Positions 1 through 12,334 are shown, counted from the first letter of the stretch. The stretch is DNA of 64,000 bases from Dermanyssus gallinae (GCA_003439945.1 QVRM01001033.1:92001-156000), one strand, 5' to 3'. The notes: generated by a model not told the origin, from the sequence alone. Program-made: numbers and translations.

Positions 1-780
1 AACCTCGGAAACAGAGGCAACAAGAGCGAAAATATATTATTATTTATTTTCTAGACCTCATCAAGTAAGGTTTTCATATTCCTGTTTTTTGTCTCGAGCT
101 GGGCGACCGTGGTATTGCCTAACGTGGTAAAGTGACGGTTTAGCTCGTCTGCAACTGGGTTTTCCAAAGTTCTATCATCGTCAACTACTAACCCGGACGG
201 TAAGTCTACTGCGTCTTTTCGCCTGTTACAGAGTCCGTTGATGAATTTGCAGAGTGTAGAGGAGTCGTCGCGCAAGAGTTGAAAACGATTTCGATAAAAT
301 GCTGTCTTGGCAGCGCGGATTGCATTGAGGTAGCGGCAAAGGCTATATGTGGTAGACTAGGCGGTTTTTGTGTCCACCGAATTCATCGTACGATGTCTGC
401 GGTGCAATTTATCAACCCTGCAACGCAGCCGCCGTAAACCTGGTGAGAAAGAAAACTGACCCGCCTTACACGAACTATCAAAGGCAGGAAGGTCTACGAG
501 GTCAAATAACTTTTCGTATGCAAGAAGCAGGATATATCAAAAGCGTCGAATGCCTAATTCACATTGACTGCATTATAAGCCGTCACCCAGGCGACATCTT
601 GTAAGCGGCACAGAAATGCATCATTGTTAGCTTTTTGATGACATCTTCGTGGGTTTGGCACCCAGCTGGCCAATGGTTTAGTAACCGCGGACTTATCGGA
701 AAGAGATAGGAAAACCGGGTAAAGATCAGAAAAAAGCAAGGTTTCAAGAAGCGCAGGCTGGATGATTGTTAACTTCGAGC
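1..780 (-). pseudogene. Non-LTR retrotransposon fossil (endonuclease end and linker region)
   Basis: Read on the minus strand, two stretches match the part of a LINE polyprotein between endonuclease and reverse transcriptase. At 739-554 the translation contains SDLYPVFLSLS, resembling the SDHxPVF end of the AP-type endonuclease, followed by a linker that ends in an in-frame stop after AVNVN. At about 340-51 it contains YLNAIRAAKTAFYRNRF and then a segment ending ADELNRHFTTLG, the usual helix-rich linker of CR1/L2-like elements. The stop codon and frame changes between the two blocks show it is dead. The reverse transcriptase, if present, lies left of the window. Clade assignment (CR1/L2-like) is inference from motif style. 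Confidence 0.75.
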
Positions 781-820
781 AATTTGAAACAGCTATGTAG
801 TCTATGAATGTACCCTCTGC

Positions 821-821
<1 letters not shown>

Positions 822-860
<39 letters not shown>
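822..860. repeat. (TA)n microsatellite
   Basis: Pure alternating AT run immediately right of the LINE fossil. Confidence 0.95.
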
Positions 861-864
<4 letters not shown>

Positions 865-1252
865 GTAGCTACTTTGGTTCATCCAGGAAGCACCTACCAC
901 TCGGGAAAGTGGTCAAGCTGTCTGTGCCAGCTTCTGCCGTGATCTCAATGACTCCTAGTATGCAATCGTTATCAATTTTATTATTCGTTCGCTTCTCATG
1001 TGCTTGAACACTATACTGGACATTATGTGCCGCCGTTATTAATGTCAAACTGTTTTATAGCTATTGCCTAAGTTCTACACGCTTGTACATACATAGGCGG
1101 CTAGATATATATACCTAAATGAATACATATACCAACACATTCCTTTTGTACGCTAGTGCCGACGTCGATAAGTGTGCTCCATAAACAAAATGGTCTTTCA
1201 TTGTAACATAAAGCTAAATTTAAAGAGAAATACACATCAAAAGCAAATAATC

Positions 1253-1260
<8 letters not shown>
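861..1260. other. Unassigned intergenic stretch
   Basis: No convincing coding, RNA or transposon signal was seen on either strand. Confidence 0.5.

Positions 1261-1287
<27 letters not shown>
1261..1287. repeat. (TA)n microsatellite
   Basis: Uninterrupted TA dinucleotide run. Confidence 0.95.
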
Positions 1288-1290
<3 letters not shown>

Positions 1291-3704
1291 TATATTTGCA
1301 GACCTCACAGACTCACTGCTTGTGCTGCATAAACAGCAAGCCATCAAGTTTCGCGGCCGCCGCCGCTACGGCAGCTGGCACGCAAACAGACGTACATAGG
1401 CTGCTCTTCTGCACTCAAGCGTCCAGCCCATTGTTGGGTTGCTCCATCCCCTGCCAACACTGCCAGCCCACAACACCCCCCCCCCTCCCAACCTAGACGT
1501 TTTCCATTGCGTTCGGAGACACGCACGTAGGAACGCGGTATCCCACACCGGTGACGGCCGTCACCTCCTCCTCGTCGACGGCGTCGTCGTCGTCGCCGTC
1601 GTTGTCGTCGTCGTTGCCGACCATGTATGCATTGCGTGCAGGTGCACGTCTGCGTCGGCGTGTCGACACCACGTAGCGCTGTGTCGCAACCACCAAATGT
1701 CAACGTGCCATAATTCCCTTTCTCCTTTCCCCCCCCCCCCTCATCGGTCACGCTCTCCTTTTTATCTCTCCCTTTATCCCCTGCGCTCTGTGCCTCCGTG
1801 CAGAACTCGGCCGCGTTACGTCGGGCTTTCCGCGTCCAGGCACGTACACCGAGACGCCCGGCCCATCAACCACAAACGCACCACTTCTATGTCGATCACC
1901 ATTATAATTGGCGCCCTATCTCTACTACCAACGGCGGCGGCTGCGTAAAGCCTAGCCTCTGCCGGTCTGTAATGACGTTAGCTGGGTCGTTCCCGCCTCC
2001 CCCCTTCCCGCCTCCCCCTTCCCCACTTCTCCCGTTCTCCTCGGGCTCTTCCTCCGCTCATAGCGCTAATTCCAGCGTATAGCCCTTTGCGGCGGTGTTT
2101 CCAGGTGCACCGGTACGGCTGGGTTCTCTTGTTGCTGCTCGCTTTCCTTGCTTTTTGTTCTCTTTTCCGGCCTTCTCTCTATCTCTCTCTCCCTCTATAC
2201 CTCTCTCTCTCTCTCTCTTTAAAACTCCACCTTTTACGTACTTTTGCGGCTCATTTGGCAAGCGTTCCAAATCTGTCGGCCTATTTCTCGGTATGACGCT
2301 GTGCCGTCATTGCCGTGCGTTCGTTGCGACGTGCGTGGCACGATGTATGTGGCACGACGCCACCCTACGTCGCCCAGCGTCAGTGTCAGAGCAGTTGCGC
2401 AGTATGAGCAATTCGCAATTGTCTCGTTTCTTTTTCCGCTCCCTCTCTCTCTCTCTCTCTACTTCTGTGTTTGGCCGTTTCTCTTTCGCGTTTTCGCCCA
2501 CTCTCTCCTTCATCTTTGCGTTTCTTCCAGTCTGTCTCCATGATCTCTGCAGATCCAGCCTAGTCGGTCGGAATCCGTCGGTTGTCCCGTCGTGCAATTG
2601 CACGCGTTCTAACGCTAAACACGCTGCTTCTGCTGCAGCTGCTCCTCGGCCGGCGCATAATTTTAAACGAGTGCGTACCGCTTTGCAACCGGCCGAAGTT
2701 GAGGTAGAAACAACACGACCACCATCATCATCATCACCACCACCCTCACCAGCAGCAGCAGAGGTAATGCAGTGGCTATTGCAGGAGAATAGCGATTGTC
2801 GCGCATCCGCGTTCGTGCGTCGAGTTTCGACGGGCTAGTCGACGGGCTTGCATGCTCTCTTCTTGTCACCTGTGTCGTTCCTGGTCGAGGTCGTCGACGT
2901 CCTCGTCCACGTCCTGCAGGCGACGATGGCGATGGTGACAGCGTCATGTCACCGTCGCCGTCGTTAGAGTGTGTTGTACGCGTGAAAACGTGCCTGTCTG
3001 TCTGTGTGGATGTGCGCGCGGTATGCCTGTGTGGGTGTGTGTGGGTGTGAACAACGCACAGGCCATAAACAGGCCAGCCCATAATACATCTACTACGGGC
3101 GTCTAACTCAGGCACCTCGCTCTCTCATGCGATAATGACGACGACGACGACCACGACGACGGATTTCACCGAGAAGCTCTTCTGTCTGTTTCGCTTGCGC
3201 CCGCCCGAGGAGGCCCCGGGACCTGAAGGCGCTACGTGCCATTGTGCGTGACGAGGCTGCTACTGCTGCTGCAGTAGGAACCGCCTCTGCAATGGGTACT
3301 GCTGAATGAAACATACTGCAATGAGTGGATGATGAAGACAGTGGTCGAGCCGGTTCTGGTCGATTACCATCATTGTTGTTGCTGTGGTTGTTGTTGTTGA
3401 TGATGATGATATTAATGCTGCTGTTGTCGTTGCTGTTGTTGTTGTTGTTGTCGTTGTTGGTCTTAATAATATTAATGCTGCTGTTGTGGTTGTGGTCGCC
3501 GTCTATGTCGTCATGGTCATGACGCCGCTGCCAATTGACACCCGTTGATTTCCCTGCGGAATCCGAATTACTGCTAAAGTAGGCCGTACTAGCAGAAACA
3601 GGGCCATCAGCAAGAACAACGGAATCTGCCATGACGACAAAAGAACCAACAACGATTGTTTTGCTCGCCGCCCTGGACTCGGCGGTTGGGGTAGCGGCCA
3701 AGTG

Positions 3705-3721
3705 CCCCCCCCCCCCCCCCC
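3705..3721. repeat. Poly(C) run of 17
   Basis: Homopolymer C tract, a likely polymorphic or error-prone site. Confidence 0.95.
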
Positions 3722-5200
3722 GTCTGCTCACATCAAACTATCTACCCTAAAACACCAAAAGCCGATCGTTGACTTTTTCTGAGCTGGCTGGAAAACTGTT
3801 TTGCCGGAAGGTCGAACGTTTCGGTTAAAGCTAGCATTTAGATTGTTACGGTACATTCTGGCGTAACAACAATAGCTGTATGCGCTTTCGCAAGCCTTCT
3901 GTCTCGATGCCAATTGATTTATATGGAGTTTCATCAAAACGAAGCACCACGTTAGCAACGAGTACAAGTGCTGTTTTTCTCTATTTCTTCTTATCTATTC
4001 TATACATATAGATATATAACTACGCATGAAGAAGCAAGAAGGCACCAAACGAGTGAGCATTATTTAAGTATTGTTAGAGCATACTGGTTAAATGTTTGGG
4101 GATTTTGTAGATGTTCTGGCATCGGTAGTGGAACGGTGGAGACTTCCCACTTCCTCATTGTTTTGTGCCTCGATCTTCGTGTTACTACAACTGTTAGAGA
4201 TGACGCACGACTGGGCGGTACACATGAACGCCAACAAACATTGCATTTATTTTGATATGATGATTGTGATCAACAAACGACGAACACTCGAGATCCATTT
4301 CGATATGAAACTCTAACACCGAGCAGATATAACTCTTCTGCACGAGTTTGAAAGATCTTTTAAATTAAGACCATCTTAAAATCTATCGAGTGCGATTGAG
4401 GCCTCATCAGCGCACGCAACACTGTAGCCCGGTGAACGTTGTCAGCCGTTGAAACGAGACTTTTATGAGAGTTATGCGGCTCTCCGTTCCTAAGTGCCTC
4501 GTCTTAAAACACGGCTCTCTCGAGCTGAACACCTTACTCAATGAGCCAACACTGTCAACTGCCAATTTGACGTGTTTGAAGTTGGAGTCTTAGTCTTCGC
4601 GACGGGCCTCACTTGCTCGGCCCACATGAAAACTAGTTGCAGCAGCATTTATTATTGTGAATATGTTGTTCAACTGTTTGATGTTTTTTGTTTTCATGTT
4701 AAGAAGGCTACGGTGTACTTCTTTCGATTGCGTTGTCCAGACTTGTATACGGTTCACCCGTATGGCATTCACGTTTGTGCAGTGTGTATACAGTGCAGTT
4801 CCAGCGCTCATGCTCTGCTACTTTACTCTCGTACTCTCTTTTGGTCATCGGACGATAAGAAATGCTATAAGAGAAAGCAGAAAATTATATAAGACTTATA
4901 TAAGAATAATGGTCGAAAGTAATCGTCTTAAATATATAGCTGACGACTAGTCTAGAAAGGTAAATTTTATACAAAAAATATTTTCTTCTTATGTAAAACC
5001 CTATTATGCACATAGGATGCTGCAAATCAGTTTCGTATTTAATTCTAAAAAAATGAGTAGCGTCGCTTCAGACTGTCCTCATAATTACTATGATAACCAC
5101 CGACCATCACTGCCATTGTCTTATATTCGTTTTTGTGGTAACTACTGTTACTACCGTCGTGTCTAGCATACTAGCATTCAGAGATTTGCCCCACATGCTC
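3722..5200. other. Unassigned intergenic stretch
   Basis: Mixed-sequence DNA with only short frames on both strands. No recognisable domain, RNA gene or mobile element. Confidence 0.5.
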
Positions 5201-5385
5201 CGTGTCGTCACTTTTTAGTTTTTTATTTATTGTCTCGTCTGTTGTCACTGTTGTTGTTGTTGCTACTGCTGCCGCAGCTGAGTTTGGCCCGCGCGGTATT
5301 TGCTGTTCGCACGCGTTTACGTCAGGCAAGCCCTTTTTTGCAAAGCGCCTTCGATATGCTTGCAATGTTCTCAACCATACGAGAA

Positions 5386-5495
5386 AACAACAGCAACAAC
5401 AACAACAGCAACGACAAGAACAACAACAACAGTGACAAGAACATCAACAACAGCAGCGACAACAACAACAACAACAAGAACAACAACAACAAGTG
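5386..5495 (+). repeat. Imperfect (CAA/CAG)n tract
   Basis: Roughly 110 bases of CAA triplets with CAG, GAC and AAG interruptions; reads as Gln, Asn or Thr runs depending on frame. Confidence 0.9.
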
Positions 5496-6605
5496 TTTCG
5501 CGCAATCGATAATGCCGGGTGTCGAAGCAGGCGATGCGGAAAGCAGAAAAAGGGGACATAACGAACGACATCATCGAATAGCAGTTACGGCATCGGTGGC
5601 GGCACCAGAAGCAGCAAAATCAGCAGCAGCAGACGCAGACGCCGGAGCCGCAGCAAGAGAGCAACATCAGCAGCACCTCATCAGCGTAGCGTATGCCCAC
5701 ACATAATCCGCCCGCAGCACTTCGGTTGTTCGGTTCTTCGCCGCGCTCGACGCTACCCCGAGCGACCGACCAACCGACCGACCAACCGAAACAAGAGATG
5801 CATCCTAGCTGGCAGAAGCAGCAGCAGGTCCGCTGCTTAGCAAGTCGCTCGCTGGCTCTTCGCGCACTCTTCTGCGTTTTCGCCCGCGCCTGCGAACGAA
5901 CGAGCTAGCTAGCTGGTTCGCCCCGCCGCGAGACGACTTGTTGGCGAAGGCGATTTCAGACGACTGGTCTTCTTCATCATCATCATCATCATCAGGCAGC
6001 GCGCACGGCCAGCCCCAGCGGGCCCCCAAATTACCACGATGGCCTCTCACATGGCCTCCATCATGCCCGGTCCTGTTTAGTTCCGTCGGCAGCGGCGCCT
6101 ATCATTGGTGGTGACGACGATGACGACGACGGCTATGTCGAGCAGCGAACAAGAAGAACGTTTTTGTGTTTGTGATCGTGCATATATATATATATATGTA
6201 TACGGGGCTGGGGGGTGTAAGTGTGTTTGTGTGAGGTGCGTTGTATGATGCATAGTTGTGTGTATACTATGCGCATGCAGAATTGTCTCTCTGTGTGTGT
6301 GTGTGTGTGTCCGTGGATGTATGCGAAGCCCACAGAAGAGTGAAGCAAGCTGAGAAGCTCGCCAAGCGTTGGTCAATGCCATGGTCCCGCTGCCTCTGCT
6401 GCCGCTGCCGCCGCCGCAAACGTTCTTCGGTTGGCCATCGAGGAGGAGACGTCAGTCAGCGGGCGATTTTTGTTCTCTCCTCTTGGGTTTCTTTTTTTTC
6501 TCCTTCTTCCTCTTCTTCTTCTCCTTATTCCTCTTCTCTCTTTCCGTCTTCCTGCTGCAGTCGGTGGACTTCGGCCGGTGTAGCAGCCGCAGCAGAGAGA
6601 TTGAC

Positions 6606-6614
6606 AACGACAGC

Positions 6615-6649
<35 letters not shown>

Positions 6650-6704
6650 AACAGCAACAGCAACAACAACAACAACAGCAGCAACAGCAACAACAACAGC
6701 ACAT
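6606..6704 (+). repeat. (CAA/CAG)n tract, left arm of a complementary pair
   Basis: CAA/CAG triplets. A GTT/GCT tract of similar length lies about 170 bases to the right, so a transcript of this region could fold back on itself. Confidence 0.9.
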
Positions 6705-6870
6705 CGGAGCCGACGCCGGACGAAAACGTTCTACAAGATGGCGAGCACAACAACAAACAACAGCAACAGCTACTTCGTTGACCTGAAGGGTAGCAGCAGA
6801 AGCAGCAGCCCTGCCTCGATTATTCGGCTACTACTACTACTACTACTCTATGGCTCAACGACGCCCAACG

Positions 6871-6965
6871 TTGTTGTTGTTACTGTTGTTGTTGTTGTTG
6901 CTGTTGCTGTTGCTGTTGTTGTTGTTGCTGTTGCTGTTGTTGTTGCTGTTGTTGTTGTTGTTGCT
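6871..6965 (+). repeat. (GTT/GCT)n tract, right arm of a complementary pair
   Basis: Reverse-complementary in composition to the CAA/CAG tract at 6606-6704. Confidence 0.9.
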
Positions 6966-7391
6966 GGTGCCACCTTTGGCTGCTCGGTCGACTGGCTGTT
7001 CGGCTCAGACCAACGAGCGTCTGCCTGTCTGTTAGACTGTCTGTCTGTCTGCTCTCGCGAGGACCCCGAACAGAAACACGTCGTCTCGAGAGGCCAACAC
7101 ACTAATTACACTAGACGACGCGCGATGCCCGAGCTGTTCGTGTCTCGGTCGGCGTTTTGGACCTCCTTATTCATACGACGAAACGAAGACAGAGTGAAAC
7201 AAGTCGAAAATTTACTACAGCCAGTAGCACACTTGGCTTGAGCGTTCTTAGCCAGTATACAGACGAGTACATATTGTACACACTGGATATACATATATAT
7301 ATATATACGATGCGTGCTCATAGTGATTACTCAGGTATATACGTGTATGTTTGTATGTGTGTATGTATGTATGTATATATATACATATTTA

Positions 7392-7429
7392 ATATTGTAA
7401 TAAAAATATTGCCAATATTTTGCAATATC

Positions 7430-7460
<31 letters not shown>

Positions 7461-7485
7461 ATTGGCAATATTTGTATTACAATAT
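7392..7485. repeat. 24-bp inverted repeat around a TA array
   Basis: Left arm 7392-7415 and right arm 7462-7485 are reverse complements with one mismatch, separated by a spacer containing (TA)n. A partial third copy of the arm follows at about 7490-7515. It resembles the termini of a very small inverted-repeat element but no target duplication was recognised. Confidence 0.8.
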
Positions 7486-7641
7486 ATTTAATATTGTAAT
7501 CAAATTATTGCAAAAGTTATCGGGCTGTTCCCTATCTATAGTATGATTTTTGGGTTCATGTTGAACTAAAACTTAAGCAGAATAATTGAACTGTCTTTGG
7601 CAGTTGACTGTTTTGGTTGTCGTCCCTAGGCGGTTCGCACA

Positions 7642-8019
7642 ATGAGTCCGCCTTTCCAAAGAATGAATAATAAACATTTCTCCCAAAAGCGCGCGCATCT
7701 GACTTTAAGCAGGCGTCGTGCAAAGTATCTTACGCTCGAAAACGCATGCTTGCGTTGGTTCAGTTATTACAGGAAGAGAAGAAACTTGAACCTCTCCGAA
7801 CGGCCCAGAAACCAAGTAACCTATGGTCTAACTAAAACTACGTCGTTCATCGAGGATCTGGAGCGCCAAGATTCAACACCAGCACCGTCACTGCTGGACT
7901 TGCGTCGCAGCTTTGAGCGGAAGATGCGAAAAGGTCCGGAAGCATTCTTCTACAGGATTTTAAGAGGCAGTGTTGGTGAAGTAGCATGTGGAAATATCAG
8001 TGTGGGACCAGTTTCCTAG
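7642..8019 (+). CDS. Hypothetical ORF, 125 codons, non-repetitive
   Basis: ATG at 7642 has A at -3, and the frame runs 125 codons to TAG. The product is basic and of normal complexity (it begins MSPPFQRMNNKHF and ends GNISVGPVS), unlike the neighbouring triplet-repeat frames. A pyrimidine-rich stretch ending in CCTAG lies about 13 bases before the ATG, so this could be a last exon; AATAAA occurs near 8371. A short segment around residues 32-50 is loosely like the second helix-turn-helix of CENP-B/Tigger-type transposases, but the match is weak. I do not recognise the protein. It may be a chance open frame. Confidence 0.3.
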   Translation: MSPPFQRMNNKHFSQKRAHLTLSRRRAKYLTLENACLRWFSYYRKRRNLNLSERPRNQVTYGLTKTTSFIEDLERQDSTPAPSLLDLRRSFERKMRKGPEAFFYRILRGSVGEVACGNISVGPVS

Positions 8020-8168
8020 AGTAGAACGCATTCGTTATCACTCATATATAATGCAACGTATTGTGTGTCATCCGAGTTATATATAAGGCATGGTAGATTG
8101 TACATGGTAACTGCATATTGTACGTAACTTCTTCTTAGCTACCTAACATCATATCTGAAATGAACGCT

Positions 8169-8175
<7 letters not shown>

Positions 8176-8211
<36 letters not shown>
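8176..8211. repeat. (TA)n microsatellite
   Basis: Pure TA dinucleotide run. Confidence 0.95.
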
Positions 8212-8216
<5 letters not shown>

Positions 8217-8955
8217 GTCCTTTGCCTATAATTTATAACTGACATATATTATTGGCGACATCATGTGTGTGCCATTCTAAAACTATGCTAAGTTGGCGTA
8301 GACTCAAACGTGCATACAGCCGTGGGCGTCTTCGTGGGTAACTTCGGAAAGTCACCATATATGTGTCCGAATAAAACTTTGAACGATGCGATGTATTACG
8401 GTAAGAAGGCTTAGCTATTGTTTACAGATGAGAAATACGGCCAGCCCTAGCCACAACACGGATCTTCTAAGGCACAAGACTAAGTCTATTAATAAGAGAC
8501 GGGCGCGCATGCTCTTGCGACCAACATGTGATCTTCGCGACGTACGCTCGCTAGCGGCGATATCCACTAGGCAAAATTGCTATCCGCATTTTTAAACAGC
8601 TCGTAAGTAAAGATACCCTAGATTTATATTTGCCTACTCCTACTGCCGGTAAGTCAACCTGTCCGGGGAGAACTCAAGTGGCAGGGGCGGAACTTTACCG
8701 TTGTTGGACCATTAGTGGAGCCATCAAACCCCCAAAATGCCTGTAACCATCTTCGCGCCCCTTTTAATAGATTGGACGTAAATTAAATACTCTCCCGCCC
8801 CACCCCCTCCTCTCTCTCTCTTCTCTCACAGTAGTAATGCACGCATAGTCTATGTTCTGTAATCTATCTCTCTAGTTATCGCTCTCTCTCTCTCTCTGTG
8901 TCCCTCTCTCTCGTGCTTGTTTAGGCTAAACAAGGAGGTGCTGTCTGTTATGTGA

Positions 8956-9203
8956 ATGGCTAGCCATGCTCCAAGCTCCTCTGAGCTTCAGCGATTCGAC
9001 GTTATTCTATCCTACCCTACTTCTTATTATTATTGCTGCTGCTGTTGTATCCGAACGCAACCATCAAGTTCGCCTTCACCCGCCTTCACAGCAGCAGCAG
9101 CAGCAGCTGCGTTTCGTAGCCTTGCTGCACCGTTACATCCGGCGGGGCCGTGCCACACCGGCGTATTATTGGCGTCAGACGACGCGAAACCAGACGTCCT
9201 TCG
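8956..9203 (+). CDS. Possible 5' coding exon ending at a strong donor
   Basis: ATG at 8956 opens a frame beginning MASHAPSSSELQRFDVIL that reaches a strong splice-donor consensus, CGG followed by GTAAGTGCAG, at 9204. The translation passes through Tyr/Cys and Ala runs made by TAT/TGC and GCA triplets. The donor is the main support. There is no recognisable domain and no identified partner exon, so it could equally be an untranslated exon or chance. Confidence 0.2.
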
Positions 9204-11100
9204 GGTAAGTGCAGATCACCACTGCTACTACTACTACTACTTTTTCTTCGTCTTCTACTACTACGACGACAACGACGAAAACCTGAATCGTTGTCGATGG
9301 GCTGTAAGCGATACACTATACACACTTCTTACTACTTGACTTGAAGAGGCTACACGGCTCTACGCCTGCCTCAACGACGTAACGTCTCCCTCCTGGCCGC
9401 GGTCGTCGGCTCTCTGAGGCTCCAAGGATGATGGTTTCGGCTCTGGCGAACCTGCCTCGCCGTCATCGCTGCGTTTCCGTCGCCGAAGTCGTAGCTTTTG
9501 ATGTTGAGGGTGCTTTTGTCTTATGTTGTTGTTGTGTTGCTGTTGTTGTTGTTGTTGTTGCTGTTGTTACCACAATCATGGCGCCGCTGCCACCGCTTAT
9601 GCACAAAGGTTCCTGTGTTCCTCTGCTATCTCTGTCTGTTGGTGGCGATAGCCCAGCGCCGCAATAGCCAATTCAGCGGCCAGACAACGCACATCGTCGA
9701 GACAGGCATACGGACAGCAGGAAGATGTCGAGGTGTTGTGGTCTGCTTGCTAGACTGCTGCTGCTGCTGCTTCTACGGCTGGCCTCGGTAGCGTGAAGCG
9801 TCAGCGTCATTGTCGTCTTCGTCGTCGGCGTCATGGTTTCAACCAATGACTGAGTCCTGACTGATCATTCCATCACCTCGGGACTAGCCCTTGGCACATT
9901 GGTACGTGGCTCGTTTAGTTGGGGTCCGCTTCACGTCCCTCTTGCCGCCCCCCTGCCACCCCCCGACCCCCCCGTATGGTGTCTTGGAATTGTAAACGAA
10001 GTGCCAGACGGGCACCCAGCTAACCGCGGTCGCCACCTCGACGGAAACCGAGTCCGGCACGAGTTGAGCAGCCCTTCCGAGGAGCAGCTGAGCTTCCTTC
10101 CGCCGCCTCCCCATGGTCTAGTTCCGACGATGACGAGAGACATGGTTGTGGAGGTGGTTGCTGCTGTTGTTGTGGTGGTGGTGATGCCCGTGGCGGTAGC
10201 GGCAACGACGCCGATGGCAGACGCCGAACCCCCGGCAGTTGCATGAGCAACGGCGAGAAACGGCAGAACAGAACAGCTGAGCGCCGAGCGCCAAACGATC
10301 GTCCTGCACCGAGCAACCGACAGGTTCTGCACGACCGATCCTGCATCGTGCGGCGCCGGCCCTCGTTTACAACCGCGTCGGCCATTTTGCGCCTCGTTCG
10401 TGCAATTCTAGCCCGCGTGCTGCAAAACACTGCTGTTGTTGCTGGTGCTGCAACCTGCTCTGCGCTTCCTGCGGCTTGGAAAGCGGGCGAGCGGGCGGGC
10501 AAGTAGGGGGTGGGGTGCGGGGGCAGTCATCAACACCAACGTAGTAATCGTAGTAGTAGTAGTAGTGGTAGTAGTAGTACCTTTTGATGTGTCTGCTGTC
10601 TCGAGCGAGTGTCGAGTACACAACTTTTGTTTAGTACACAACTGTTCTCTCTTTTTCGCTTTGGCTGCATCTTGTTCTCTCCCCCACCGCCCCCCTCCGT
10701 CCCCCGTCCGGCTCGCTTACTCAGTTCTACTTCAGCTCTTCATAGTATGGGTTGGTTTCTGAGCAGTGAGTGATTCAGGGTATCTGTTCCTGGCTGTTCA
10801 TTCAACAGGGCAGCATCATTTAGCATGATGTTTGGATCGATATAAACGCATCGAGCAAAAGCGGCTGCCGACGACGAAGCTGGTGGTGGCGGCGGGACGG
10901 CACCACCACCAGCATTCATTCTCGCCAAGTTCACTTGCTGAGATTGAGAATATAAACGTGCCCATTTCGAGAGAGAAGGAGAGAATGCGAGAAAGAAAGA
11001 GGGATAGAGAGAGACATGGGGGGTGGGAGGGGGGACGCAAAACGCGCCTCAAAAGACCTCAACACAACTCGCGTTGAACGATCCAGCGAACCCCTTCGAG
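9204..11100. other. GC-rich low-complexity DNA, no gene seen
   Basis: Contains TAC/TAG triplets (~9221-9242, ~10545-10580), GTT triplets (~9525-9570), CTG triplets near 9760, C-rich runs and a purine-rich GAGA stretch (~10970-11030). Open frames on both strands follow these repeats. Nothing is recognised as a gene. Confidence 0.5.
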
Positions 11101-12332
11101 TTCCATACTAAGCTGCCTAAAGTCTATGCTGACGAACGATTCTAAATAGCAGGTAGTCTACTACCTAGAAGAACCCGAAACAAGAACCGAGCACTTGCTG
11201 AGTGACATAGCACGGCTAGCATCACCCACCACCACCACACGTGTGCGAGTGGGCAGTGTGTTTTGAGGTCGACGGTTGCGTGTGTCCATTTTGTGAAGGA
11301 TGTGATTTTAATAGCCATTTCATATACATCTGTATGCACTGAAATCGACACAACCTTCGTCGCTACAATCACGTACTTACTGCATAAGATCAGTCAGTGT
11401 ACATTTCGCAAAACATCCTTTAACAGCGCATTATGGTGAATAAGTATGAATGAATGTAGATATATACCGAACAAACGCATAATTTCAGCATGTCAAGAAT
11501 ATCACTCGATGGTCATAACAGTTACGTAAGACGGTGACACGGCTAGTGACGATATCGCTGTTTGCCTAAAGGCGGAAGAACATCGTCACAAGTGGGCGAA
11601 ATCACCACAAGGAGACGGATGGCGCTGTGACAAGCACCGCTCTGTCATTAGCGTCATTCGACACAAGGCTGCGCGGCAATAAAGTTGGCATGGCCTCTAT
11701 ATAATTGGGCGGAATGCCCTTTTGTCAACAGCACCGCGATATATACATATAGAAGGATAAAAAATGCATAGCATCCCTGTTTACAATTTCGAAAAGCTCA
11801 TGCCGACTACAGCTCCGGAAGAGAGAGAGAGACTTCCTTTGGAAGTAATAAAATTTGTATCATGTTGATTGGTTTTGAATTGCGTTTGTTGCAGGCGACG
11901 CAACTGTAACATGTTGGGCACTCACTCCAGTGACCACAAAGCACAACGAATAACGTGTTGTGACTAAACCTTTTTTGAAGGCTTAACTGCAACGAAAATG
12001 TGGATTGCCCAATCTAAAAGAAGTAGTATGGGCACTAAGGATGCACCACGTTCAAGACGGCCAAAAACAGCTTCAGATGAGAAAACTTGGCTAGAAGTCT
12101 CTAAATTCGTGATGAACGAACCGCCGATTAAAGCTGCGCGAAATAGCGAAAACGATGGGTCTTAACTATGTACGTATCACCCTTTACTCCAGAACGGGAA
12201 GATGCCCCCAGGGAGTTGGTCGCACTAGGTAATATCAAAATTATACTATTAAAGGTGTTCTTGTTGATGTCCATATATATGTATATATATTATGGCGGAT
12301 TCACACACATACGTATATACGCGTATCGAATG

Positions 12333-12334
<2 letters not shown>
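11101..12334. other. Unassigned intergenic stretch
   Basis: Unique-looking sequence with short frames only. No domain, RNA gene or mobile element recognised. Confidence 0.5.

Larger units (their letters stand above)
1340..7090. repeat. Triplet- and pyrimidine-rich low-complexity domain
   Basis: GC-richer than the right half of the window and built of short simple tracts: CGT/CGA triplets (~1560-1620), (CT)n (~2175-2220 and ~2440-2462), CAT/CAC triplets (~2720-2760), GTT/GAT triplets (~3370-3490), CAA (~5386-5495) and paired CAA and GTT blocks (6606-6965). Open frames up to 290 codons occur here, but they translate to poly-Asn, poly-Thr, poly-Val or poly-Leu on either strand, so I treat them as by-products of triplet repeats. 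It could include untranslated exons or promoter DNA; nothing seen decides this. Confidence 0.7.

Noticed and set aside
2095..2838. 247-codon plus-strand open frame
   Set aside because: Ser/Leu/Pro-rich reading through CT runs and TCA/CCA triplets; no domain and overlapping open frames on the other strand.
6369..7241. 290-codon plus-strand open frame
   Set aside because: Made of poly-Asn, poly-Thr and poly-Val encoded by facing CAA and GTT tracts; the opposite strand is equally open.
7642..8019. Tigger/CENP-B transposase assignment
   Set aside because: Only about 20 residues look similar and no other part of such a transposase is present.
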